A model generated the notes under the pieces. That model worked only from the letters and a program-made list of their open reading frames with translations. It had not been told where the DNA came from and did no database searches. Positions 12,270-25,400 of a stretch of DNA of 64,000 bases are shown in pieces. Both the position numbers and the translations under genes were made by a program. Source of the DNA: Anseranas semipalmata (lineage: Eukaryota; Chordata; Aves; Anseriformes; Anseranatidae); the NCBI GenBank assembly GCA_013399115.1, contig VXAA01003938.1:417255-481254 (forward strand). Reading direction: 5' to 3'. How positions within the stretch are numbered: the stretch's first letter is position 1; every line of letters begins with the position of its first letter.

Positions 12270-13465
12270 CTGAAAATATAATTAACAATGAATACTTATT
12301 GAAGGTAGCTAAGGAGTTCACAAACTTTTGAAATTTAACATTCTGTGAACAGCCTTCCCTATTCTCAGTTAAATGCACATCATTTTATGCTTTTCAAGCC
12401 TGTGCTGAATAACCACAGCCTCGCATGAGATAGGGTGGCTTTCATTTTCAATTCACTAGGTGCATTCTTATCCTGTGATCAATCTGTCATGATTAAAAGG
12501 CATGCCTCAGCTTCTGTGAGAAATGGCCCAAAATTCTCTCTTGAAAGTCGTCCTGCATACACTCACCTGATCAGTGAGGTTAGCCATTTCGACAATTCAC
12601 CTTAGGTAGTCTTTCGGCCTTCATTACACAAGTTTCTACAAGTACTGATTTCCTAACGAAAAAACACTTAAGCATCTTACTAATAGAGACAAGTTGTGTA
12701 GCTGCCAACTTTCCCAACCATTCATCTCAGAAAGCAACTCTAGCATTTTCTTGTACCACTTTATCAATCTGCAATGCATGCACACAGACAGATGCAGTTT
12801 CCCTCCATCTGTTTTAAATATTTTCAAACCATCTAAAAACTGTTTCTTTTTACCCTTATTAATGCTTTGGACTGATACACATGCTTAGACATGACTGTTG
12901 TTTCAATGTTTTACAATGCTCTTTGTACAAAGGATGTAAAATGCAAGATACTGGATTATTTCTGTCTGGGGACATGAGATGGACTCAATTGAAAATCCTT
13001 CATTAACTTCTGTGGATAATTATCTCAATATCTTTTCTGGAGAAATAAAAAGCAATGAAAACTGTACAGAGAGTGGTTGCCTCCAGAAGTAATTTTTTAA
13101 ATTTCCCCAACTATAAAAAAAAAATAAAAAGATGGTGTTTTTACTTCTGAGGGGTATTTCTTTTTACCTGCAGAAAAATAAAGCTGAGAATAAAGCTGTG
13201 CTTCAAGATAATGAAAAGCCATTTATGTGACAGAACTGCAAGATCAGAACTGCTGAGCACAAAGATGGTGCAGCAGTGGGCACAGCCTGGGACATGAAGC
13301 ACCACAACAGCAGGAGGCCTTGCAGCACTGCAGTTTCTATTTGCATCGATATATGATCCCATGCTTAGCTCTGCCTGTTAGCTTCAGTGACAGTCAACTG
13401 CAAGAAAGTTTTGTGGACAAAGTAGCCTGTTCTAAAATAAAGTAAAATTACATATATACATACAT

Positions 13466-13498
<33 letters not shown>

Positions 13499-16400
13499 TT
13501 TTCCCCAGCTGGCTTTAAGTTCTCATGAAAATACTAATAGTTTCTGTCCCATGCTGTATCCTATGCTGATAGAATAAAGTGAACAAGGCACTCGGGGTCG
13601 TACTGCATTACTGTGAGCAGCTGTAATGATGGATATTGGTGGTTTATCTGAAGGCAAAGTTAAACCAGAGGCTAGGTTGTTTCTCATTGCAGTAATCTTC
13701 TTAAGCACGAATGCCTGCAATTTTGAGGCCTTTTCCAGGTAGAAAGTCAATTAAAGGATATTATGAGTTTTTGTATCATACCTCCTCTGTTCATTTTGAT
13801 GTGCTCTTGTCCTGGCTTCTTCCTCTTGCTTTTGTTTCAATTCCCTTAATTGAGCCTGGGAACGATAGAAATGAAAAAAACAAAAACAAACAATCAAACA
13901 ACAAAAAAACACAACTTATAGTTAACATGCCTATGTTGAAAAACCAATGAATTCCACATTGTGTTAACTTCAACTAGAGCCATGTATTGTTCCTGCAACT
14001 TCGCTCAACAGCATTTTATTTACGTGACAGCACTGAGCTCAAAGCTGAGCTCATTTTTCTGTTCAGCATTGCACTGGACTAGATATGTGGAGTGAATTCA
14101 GACAGCTACAGTCCTACATTTGAAGACACCAGCCTGCACACAGGCTTTTTACACAGGCAGATAATGGTAGGACAAGGGGGAATGGTTTTAAACTAAAAGA
14201 GGGGAGATTTAGACTAGATGTTAAGAAGAAATTTTTCATTATGAAGGTGATCAGACAACGGAACAGGCTGCCCAGAGAAGCTGTGGATGCCCCATCCCTG
14301 GAGGTGTTCAAGGCCAGGTTGGATGGGGCTTTGGGCAATCTGATCTAGTGGGTGGCGTCCCTGCCTATGGCAGGGGGGTTGGAACTAAGTGATCTTCAAT
14401 GTCCCTTCCAAGCCCAACCATTCTATGATTCATAGATTCTATGACTCTATGATTCTATGATTTGTCCCTCTGGCCTAGTCCTTCTCTTCCAGACAAACAC
14501 CATTCGTCAGCACAGTCAGTGCCTACTAGCTCCGGTTGGCATTCAGTGCGAGGCAGAGGCACACAACATCCTGCCTGTGCTCCTGCCCCAGTGCTGGCAT
14601 GCCTGCAGCTCCTCTGCCCTCCAAAGTACTCTGAGGAAGCTTCCCTATGGCCCAAGGGCAGTAGGGAGCAGACCTTCAGCTTCCTCTTCCCCAACCCACA
14701 GGTTTGAATTTCCCAACAGGTCCAAGGGGAAGAAAGCTGAAGTCATCTAGCAGAAGCAGACACAGCCTGTAGGGTATGAGGGAGATGTGCCCCTTGCCTC
14801 GTGCCTCTGTGGAGCGCAAGAAGACAAGAACATGAGTATCTGGCATGGCGTATCACCTCCAGCTCCCTGGGACTCCCTATAGTGTGAGGGAAGGGCAAAT
14901 GGTACCTACTGGTGTGGTGAAAGCATGTACAAACTCCCAGTGTTGCAGCAGCCTACAATCCTTACGCTATATAGTATTAAGGTATATAAACAGTATCAAA
15001 GGGACTTCTCCGAAGAGGAGAGTTTGCTTACACAATTTTAGCTGGGACTGCTAAGGAAACACAGCTTGTATGACTGTGCTTTGCACATGTGCTTGTTTGT
15101 CTGTCTGTTGCTTTCTGCAATGCACCCAAGGATTGAAGATGCAGATTTTCCTGCAAAGAATTTGGCTTGCAGGGTGAGGGGGAATGGATGGGAACAGACC
15201 CATCCTTCATATTTTCCATAGCAACTGAGTAGCAGTAGGAATAGGAAGTAAAATAAAATGATGCAGTTAGATAAAAGCTTCAATAACTGAATGGAACTAC
15301 AAAAGTAAAAAAAAAAAAAATCAATTTAAGTGGAACATTAAATAAAAACTATGCAATAAATGTATGAACAAAATCAATAACTGTGAATGTGTTGTGTATC
15401 AATATTTGTCTAGCCTTAAAAGAAGAAACAGAATTAAGAAGTAAAAAAGCCAACCTTAATTTTCAGTGTTTTAAATAACTATTCAACCTGAAAATTAAAA
15501 CCCAGTATCTGACTTTCCAATATGCTGAGTCCTCTCTTGGAGTAATGTTCTGAAATATATTGTGTGTATATGATGCGGTGTTCAAAGTGTACTGAATATT
15601 TTTAAATCAAGCAATACATACTAAAACCTGTTCTGAAAAAGAATGCAACTGACAATACCTATACGTTTTATAGCTATGCTGTGCTAGGAGGTGCACACAG
15701 GACAGAATTCACAATTACTTTAATAAATATTAGTTTGAAGTAGAAATGAGCCAACATAAATCTGAGGGACAATTATTGGAGCCTTTAAAATGCATATTAT
15801 TTACAGTAGGTTTATACGTAGTGCATTACTGTGCTCAACAGGTAACAGCAACAGTGAAGGCAAGGAGCACTGGATCCATGTACCAAGAAAGAGCAGCCTT
15901 AGAAGCAGTCCAGACCTTCCTACTAACCTGTGGAAATCAGTATGGAGTCTAAAGCTCTACATAAGTCCCTTAAACCAAGCCAAATAAAGAAGGGGCATGC
16001 TAATCCACATTTTATTTATTTTCTCTATGAAAGGATAAACATAAAGAATACAATAGCTACAGACTTTATGCCCATCAGGACTAGCGTTCAAAGATTTTTC
16101 CTCCATATAGTTCCTAGGAATAAGGATGCACCTGTGAGAAAGCAATTATGAGTCTCCTTACCACCCTCCCTGTTGTTCTGTTTCCAGCATCCTGGTTGCT
16201 ATGAAAAGAGCACAATTATCCCCAACATTTAAAGAAAGATAGCGATTAGGAGGGCTGAGTCACTTGTCCAACTCTATCAGAAACTCACTATATGGGACTA
16301 GTTGTGCTACCAAAAATTCTACTACTGGGGAAGTAGTTTAACATTACTTTGGGTATTAGTAACAGCAGAGGCATAAGAAGAGGCTCAGTTAGAGAAGAGA

Positions 16401-19400
16401 AGACTCTGTGGAGACCTTATAGCAGCCTTCGGGTACCTAAAGGGGGCCTACAAGAAAGGTGGGGAGAGATTCTTTATCAGGGAGTGTAGTGATAGGCCAA
16501 GGGGTAATGGCTTTAAACTAAAAGATGATAGACTTAGATTAGATGTTAAGAAGAAATTCTTCACTATGAGGGTGGTGAGGCACTGGAACAGGTTGCCCAG
16601 AGAAGCTGTGGATGCCCCATCCCTGGAGGTGTTCAAGGCCAGGCTGGATGGGGCTTTGGACAATCTGATCTAGTGGGTGGCATCCCTGTCCATGTCAGGG
16701 GGGTTGGAACTAGATGATCTTTAAGGTCCTTTCTGACCCAAACAATTCTATGATTCTATTTGTTAATATCTTTCTGAATGGTGGCAGTCAATGTTGCCTT
16801 CCTCACACTTGCACAGTTAAATCTGGAGCCAAGACAGACAACTTATTACAGTGCTCTCACCTTGTGTAGATGAACTTTACATGGATCTAGTACCCAAAAC
16901 CATGCCAGATGGACTGCAGTGGTTCAGATGCATTTCAGGCAATGCATGCTGCACATGCAGAAGATGGAGTTCAAACCTGTAGTTATGGCACACCTGCTTT
17001 TTAGACAATTCAGAACTCTTCATTTAGGTGGTTAGCAAGGGAACAGAGAAGTATACCGACTTGATAGCAAATCTGAGTGCCTCCACATAGTCATTCGGGA
17101 TGGCAGGACACACAGGCCTCAATTCTCTAGAAAGACACTACTCAGATTCTGAGAACATAAATATCTCAGTAAGATTACTTCTGCCTGAAAGAGAGGAAAT
17201 TGGTTTCCTTAGACTATGAAATTGTGCACCACAATCCAAAAATGCTCTGCACAATTGTTCAAATGGAGAGGCAAACAGGAGCTAGTCATCCAGATACAAA
17301 TAGCCATGAACCCAGAAGATAACTCTGTCTGTCCAAATTTTACAACTTGGCTCATCTCTCCCACAATATTTGAAAACAGTGACTAAAATCACTTTCCCTG
17401 AAGAGAAGCTCTGTGCGTAGGCTACAAGTAATCAATGTATTTAATTGGTTTCACAGCATGCAAAAATGATACAATATGCAAACTGATAATGTATAATTAC
17501 CTTCCTCTGTTGTTCTTGCTTCATTTCCTCTAATCTTCTGTTTTCATCCTCTCGAAGAGCTTGCTTGTAAGTATGGCTTCTAGCCTATTGTTCAGCAGAG
17601 AATATACACATATTGGTGAGGGGAGAGGGAGGATCAGCATCCCAAACTTCATTCCCAAATCTTTTTACAGGTAATTAACAAAACAGAACTATTTGAAGGA
17701 TTCCAGTTACTTAAAAAACTGATCAGTCTGAAGACTAGAATTTAACCAGGGAGTAGTCTAGAAACTTTCAGGCATTCAGTTTGGCTGAATGTTCAGCTGC
17801 ACATCACAACAAAGCAGCCACAGCGCATTCTATTCCTTGTCCCAGTGGCAAGTATAAGGATACCCTGAGCAATCAGAATACATAATCAGGATATATGACA
17901 GTGAGATGGGGTGTTGTGGGAAGACAGATAAGCACTGGAAGTGTTACCAAGATAACAAAGCAGAAGGGACGCCTGGTATCAGAGGGGAACCCAGGATTAT
18001 TTCCATAGGAGTATCGCAAAGGGTTGTGTGCTGGTAGGGCAATAGAAGCTGAGAGATCAAGCTTGCTATGTTAGTTGGGGGGGCAGCCAAGAAAACTGAA
18101 AATCTGAACTAGACATCATGAATAAAGTATTCAACTGTGTAGGTTTCCATTACAGCAATTAGCCCTGGTCTTTCATAAGTTGTAGCTGTCTGCAAAGGGC
18201 CAGCACAACATTAGGATCTTATAGGATCCTTAGGAACTTATACAGTAAAGTCTTTGAGCAGGGACAGAGTGTAGCACACTAAATAATGAGCCAGTATAAT
18301 TTAATACAAGAAGTGTGCAGGTTTGACTTTAGTGAGGAATTTGTTGCAGGTCTACACAATGTTCTTGAAACTTGATATATGTGTGCAGAATGACACCATT
18401 AAAACGACAGGCACATAATTTGCTAAAAAGACTGAATAGAGAAAGCAATTATTAATAGCTCAATTTTGAGCTGGGAGGAGTTGTTACATCTGTCCAGGGA
18501 GACTCATTCTGGGTCCAATATTATTCATTACTCTCCATAATGGCTTGGAGAATTGTGTGGAGTGTATGTTAATCAAGTTGGGAGACAATAAAAATCTACA
18601 CAGGATTGGTAACACTTTGAAAGACAGGATTAAAATTACTTATGAGCTTGATTAAATAAGTAGGCCAAAAAAAGTCACCAATGACAGAATCACTCCAAAG
18701 AAGACAAATTTGTTCACATGCATCAAGTAATATTTGACACTGAAATTTGAACTAGATGTGCTGAATTAGTATCACTATCAAAGAAATGCTGCAAGGGAAA
18801 AAGATCAGTCAACATGGCATTGTCCCAGACTTGTTTTAGAACATTAACTTTAAATAAAAAACCACACATATATATATATCCCTCACCCCCCTTTTAACAT
18901 GCATATCAAGCACTTAGTCTTATCACACATCTCAGTTTCAAATACATTGTTCCTGAATTTTAGTTACTCCAGACAAAGGACAGATCCAAGATAACATCAA
19001 AATTAGAGTATAAGATTCCCCAGTGGTTTAGCCTTTTGGTACTATGCCAAGTTTATTTAGATAACAACTTCTTGGTTAGGTGCTTCAGATTCCTTACGCA
19101 GAGCACAGAAGCTGTGTGTATGCCTACAGACTGTACCTCATTCAAGTTGGTTAGTTCTTGCTAACTGCATTGCTGCATTATAAGCAAGTGATAAATTGAT
19201 TCACAAAGGTACAGAAATGCTGCCACACAAAAGACATGCATAATATCAGTTGGTATTAATAAAGAATAGTACAGAAAAGCTATGAATTTTATCTACTTTG
19301 ATACTGGTTAAGCAAAAGATGAACTATGGTATGTAATTTGGCATAACTTATTAAGAAATTCCTCAAAAACTGCAATGAGAAAGGCATATCTATGTAGGTG

Positions 19401-22400
19401 AAGTAGAAGGCAAAGGCTAAAAGCAGGACTGTACACCTGAAACAGTTCAGTGTTATTTTAGGCATCCACCCAATTCTGCATATATATGCAGACACCATAT
19501 TGAAATAGGAGTCAGTCTTGGGGCCACGAGCTCACTTACGTTCACAGTTCACACCGTATGAAAGGCTGCAGAGCTAGGTTTTCCCTACCAAAGAACTAGC
19601 TCCTCACCATTAAGAGCATGGGATGCTTCAGAGGGAGGTAGAAGTAGTTTCAAGACATCTTTTCTCCCTTCCCATAGTCCTTTATTTTGCTTGTCTACTC
19701 AGGACAACAAAAGACAGTCTGAAAGCCACTCTGTTACAATTAAATCCAGAGGACCCAGCACTGCTGAGCAGAAGTTGGCTCCTTCAAGCTATAAATCTGC
19801 TCACATATGCTAAGATTTCTCCTTGTTTTTCAGAGATACAAAATGACCTGGGGAATCAAAAAGGAAAGGAACCTACTTTCAGTGACACCTTCCCTTTTCA
19901 AGCGACTGAAAATCAGGAAAAGATACTAGAAGAAAGACAGAGCTGTTGTATATTCTGTTTGGAGCAATTTCTCTAGTGAGAGGGTCTTGCACATTTCCAA
20001 AGCTTCTGAGGAAATATGCAGGAAAATTTTTACATCTCCTACTCAACTGTTGGTGTTCAAGGTTGTATACAACAGAGGGTTACCCATATTAGATATTTTC
20101 AAGCTTTTGCTGACTCAGGACTATTGTTTGTAAGAATAATTTCTGTCTACTTGACCACCTGCTTTGTCATCCCCCAGTTACAAACCCCCCTAAAGGGGAA
20201 GATTTCTGTCTTCAGGGTTAATATTCCTCACTGCAAGTTTTTACATCAGTAGGAATGCTTGGTTTAGATGCGAAGAGACTAATCAGATGTGCAAAAGGCT
20301 TTTTGAGGCAATTAGAATAATGAAACTTTAGCAATACTTTATCTATTCCCTAATTACATTGATACTTACCAGGCTCATTCAAACTGGGATAAAGTCCCCA
20401 AGCAGTCTATGGAATCACTTTTAGGATGCAGTGAGAAATAAGCTTCTCTTCTGACTAGATTTTCAATGCAGCAAAGCATCTGCTGACATGAACTAGTTGA
20501 GATTTCGTAAAAGCCTGCCACTGACTGATGGGTACAGCGCACATTTAAGATTCTGATCTGAACATAGGATATAAATCTGGCTCGTATTTATCAGAGAGAG
20601 AACTGCATGTAATAAAGGCAGTCCCCTACTATGTAGGATACTCTGCCAGTGTATCACAGACAACGTAGGCAATTCACCCAGAAAGACTCCTTGGTACTCA
20701 CTGAGTTATGTATAGGCAATTAAACTCAATTAGAATATTCTAATATCACACTATTGACAGCACCTGGAAAGTTGACAGAAAAATATTGCACATTCCACGG
20801 TTTTGCTTACCCATGCTGTTGATTCTGGGCCACAATTAGCAATCTGACAGGAATCACTCTTTGGCAAACCCAAATCCAATCTGTTCAATAATTCATTGGT
20901 TTTGCTACAAAGAAATCCAATCCAAATAGAATTGTTAGTGCTTCCATAAAAATAAATACAGCTTTTTATTCCACCCTTGGATTCTAGACTAGACATTTTA
21001 ACATGTGACTACTGAAAAACATCACAGGTGGAACAAAAGGTTATGGGAACAGACAGAATGAAAGGGGACTGAGGAAACAGAACCTATATTGTGGATGAGA
21101 CATTTTCTAGAAGGATTTTTTAAGCAAGCTGTTATTGTCATTTGCATAGTTGGGGCCTATAGAGGCTATGCTTTTCTTCTGCATGGTACAAGCTCCTAAA
21201 ATACAGACTGACATACCATTGGACTTCATCAGAATGCAAGTTCTTCACTGAATTGTTGCATATCCTTCTACCAGATCCATAAATCTCAGATAAGTAACTT
21301 AAAAGATTATTTTAAGGCATTTTCCTTCATTGTTAATACAATGTACCCTTACAACAGATTACTTAATCAAGTAGCAAGACTTCGAACCATTTTGTAGCAC
21401 TGAAAAAAAAAATGCTTGTCTTTAGTTGAAAAAGAATTACACAACATTGTCATTTCTTATTCTGGGAAGGGCAATTTTATTTTCCAACTGCATCCCTTAT
21501 AAGCCATATTTTCAAAATAGCATCAGTTCTCTCACAGTGTCATAGAATGGTTTGGGTTGGAAGGGACCTTAAAGAGCACCTAATTCCAACTCCCCTGCCA
21601 TGGGTAGGGACACTTTCCACTAGACCTGGTTGCTCAAAGCCCAAGTACAAAGTCACAAGTTAACCAAGTACAGTTAAACAAAGTCACAAAGAACAATATA
21701 AATGCTAAAAACAGGAGTTTCAGTGCCATGAGCAGGAATCAGTTTCTTAACCTGCATGCCCAGACATATATGTTTAAGTCCTTGCTCACTCAAGAGAGTA
21801 GAGTTAGAGGAAAGAGGCAATTTTATCTCTGTATACAGCTTGCAAAGCATGAAAGTACTTCAAGAGGGCTTCAACACAAAGATTTATTTTCCTAATAGGG
21901 CAGCCAGCTAACTCTGTGGGGGAGAAGATGCCAATAGCAAAGACAGCTACTTAACCTTGCAGAAAAAGCCTTGCCTGCCAAGCAGTGATGATGACTAACT
22001 GCAGAAACAGACTGTCAATAGTGGTTTTATCTTTCACTCCATGTCCTGAAATGGAGAGTAGATGCAAAATGTTCTGCTGGTCAGTGGGTGTATTGAGGAG
22101 AAATGAAGAAAAAGAAAAGGAACCTACAAGTTCTTCTATGCTACTCTACAGAATATAAAAACATGTTAGCTATTTAAGTACAGAATACTTGCTCAAGCTG
22201 TGGCAAACCATGCTTTTGGAGTCTCAGTATTCTCAGTTCACCCCCTTTCCTTCATTACCTGGGAAGTTATGATAGATCTCAGCCAAGGCACAATACAGAA
22301 GGAACCAAGTGAAACACAAGATTCCCTGATCTACAAAGCACCTGTATGTCAGGGTTAAATGAATTAATAGTCTCTTCTTATCCAAGCTTTAAGCACACAC

Positions 22401-25400
22401 ACTTCTTTTTTTTTTTTTTTTCCAGGAAAGATGTGTAGTAGAGTGGTGAGATTGAACAGAATAATTTTAGGAAATTGAAATTTTAAATTGCAGCTTGTTT
22501 TTCTCTACCTATGCTAAAATAACAATTTATTTTTTTTACACCAGAAAGACTAAGAACTCCTACAGAAAGTCTATATCTGAAAGACCATAGCTGAGAAGGT
22601 TGTAGCTCTGTAAAGAAATATCTGGCCACTTGGGGTTTTAGCTGGATGCCATAATTCTGTATGGATGGCAAAAGAATGACTTGGGGTATGTGCAAGTTCT
22701 CAGTACTTGCATAAAAAGGGGGTGGAGGGCTAAGAAATTGCTCTCCCCAGACCAGCACACTGATACGTGAAAAGCTAACTCAGTTTCAATATTAGAAAAG
22801 ATGATTACAAGAGTGGAAGCAAATAAAGTTTCTCAGCAAGAATGTGTACTGCCTTTGTGTACAGAAAGCATCCCACTACACCACATTAAGTGATACAGTA
22901 ATAAAAGTTTTCCCATCACAAGAAAGGGACTCAGGTTTCCGAATATGACTAAAGACAAACTCTGTCAAGTCAGTCTTATACGTTAATTCATTGTGCATCG
23001 TCTCTGTGAAAACCCAGCAGAGCATCTTGAGTTGCCAGACTGTCAAAATGTTGTCTGAATGGTACTTTTCATAATATTAATCCTAAAGTCTTAATAATGC
23101 AGAGCACAGCATAAGCCATGCTGCAGGGAAAGGGTGGGAGTCAGAGAGATGACAGTTCAATTAACGTTCCAGAGAGGAAAACATTATCTCCAGAAGGAAA
23201 TCAGCATATCAAAGTGTCCATAGGTGTTTCACATTCAGACAGTTGGAGCAACATCTTACTCTCACTTGCTAAAACTTCCGGGGCTAATCAAAGACACTAA
23301 TAAAATGTGGTCGTCTAAAATAATTAATGTTAAGGAAAGAAGAAGAGGAGCTGAAGAATTGCACTAAAAATTAATCAGCATACAACAGCCTCCTGATATC
23401 CTTTGAAAATAGTTAGGCAGAAGGAAATAAAAAATTTAGACAAAGCAAGAAGATGGCAGCCTCCTAACAGGCTGCTAACCTAAGCTCTTACTGCCCCTAA
23501 GCATCAGGATGGTGGGAAGAGAGCTGTTCAGAAGCACTGGTTAAGCTGGGGCATTCTTATGAAGATATTTTGTGTTTCTCCGTAGTCCTGTTTCCCGTCA
23601 CACAGTTGGGAGCAAGCCTTTTGCTACACTAATTAAAATAGGCTACTCCCTTACTGGTTTAATAGCACCAGGCAATACTCTTAGCAATGGGAACTCAGCC
23701 ATCTGTATTGTGGTAACTGTTCCTGGCATAGCTTTGACCTGTTCCAAATAGCACGTTCCCAAATAACTGCTGGCTGCTGTCCGGGAACTAATATTAACCA
23801 CAAATAACTCCCATAACGCTCTATGGATGCAACTGCCCCATTTGGGGAGGTAAAAAAGTTTGCTAGCAACAGAAACAGGCAGCCTCAAGCCTGTTGGCCT
23901 CAGAAGTGACAGTGATTGACAGTGTTAAATTTATTAGTACTGATGCAGCTGTGGTGGAGTGAAGCACTGTCAAGTTCTGGGGTCGAAAAACTCTTAAGAG
24001 CTGTCATGGGAAAATACTGACTCTGTTGCCAGGATTTTTGAGTAACATGTTAGGTGGGGACAGTGCGTGACCATGGAAGTCAGTACATGTTGCAGAGGTC
24101 AGTACATGTTGCAGACGCTTTCTGTGGGTCCTTAGATATAACACTTTACATTTCACAACTATTTTTCAAGCAGAGTCTTTTATTGTGCAATTCTTGCAAG
24201 CCCTTACTTAAGTGCAACAAGTACATGTAAAATGCAGAAACATGAATTTGTTATGTGTTCCACTGAGAACAATGTAATTTAGGGACTTATAGTAGTATAC
24301 GTTGCACCCTCACCAGCTACATCTAGATCAGGGAATCTACATGCATTTCATATTTTTGGGGACTAAAGGCATGTGCTGTCCACATTCCCACTGGGGTGAG
24401 ACACGTAGGCTTGACTGAGCCTAGGTTCCTCTGACCTGGGAAGGAGTTCCCATGCTCTAACAGGGTCTTGAGCCCTGACAGCTGAGAAGCAGAAAGCTCC
24501 ACAATTGACTCCATCAGGCAACTGTGGAAGATCTGAAGACCCACACTGATCTCATTGCAGGACCCAAGGACTAAACTCCTGTGCAGAATAAGGGCTTTAA
24601 CTTGTTGTGCCACTCGGGCCTTAACTCATCATAGAAACAAAGAATGGTTTGGTTTGGAAGGGACCTTAAAGACCATCTAATTCCAAGCCCCTGCCATCGG
24701 CAGGGACACCTTCCCTAGACCAGGTTGCTCAAAGCTCCATCCAACCTGGCCTTGAACACTTCCAGGGATGGGGCATCCACAGCTTCTCTGGGCAGCCTGT
24801 GCCAGTGCCTCACCACCCTCAGAGTAAAGAATTTCTTCCTCATATCTAATCTAAATCTACCATCTTTTAGTTTAAAACTGTTATCCATTGTCTTTTCACT
24901 ACAGTCCCTGAGAAAGACTCCCTCTCCAACTTTCTTGTAGGCTCCCTTTAGCTACAGAAAGGTCTAAAGGTCTCCCCGGAGCCTTCTATTCACTAGGCTG
25001 AACAATGCCAACTCCCTCAGCCTGGCTTCGTAAGAGAGGTGCTCCAGCCCTCTGATCATCCTCGTGGCCTTCCTCTGGACTCGCTCCAATAAGTCCATGT
25101 CTTTCTTATGTTTGGGGTCCTAGTGCTGAACAAAGTACTTGAGGTGGGGTCCCACTCTTGTCTATTTGGGTCTTAACTCACATCACACGTACAAGGCAAA
25201 CAGAAGAGGCAGTCCTGAAAAGCAATCACCCTTAGGGACATGAATAAGGATATGGACTCAGGCCCCAGCATCTTCCTCCACCCAAGAGTTGCACAGCACC
25301 GCCTGCTAAGTTTGTCATTGGAGAGAGTTCTTACTTCCTTTCAGAATGAAGATGAAAAGAAAATAATTTTCCTTCCTACAAATAAAGTTCTTGGCTTTAA

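Larger units (their letters stand above)
13856..17500 (-). other. EPSTI1 intron 8 (3,645 nt)
   Basis: GT-AG borders. Carries two similar plus-strand CR1 3' ends about 2.2 kb apart. Confidence 0.9.

Noticed and set aside
19623..19976. 117-codon plus-strand open frame
   Set aside because: Intronic and antisense to EPSTI1, with no domain or repeat match. Not enough to call a gene.
24725..24940. Similar short open frames starting [16 protein letters not shown] here and at 14114-14338 and 16448-16663
   Set aside because: They look like a repeated protein family, but all three are the antisense of the same CR1 3' segment.
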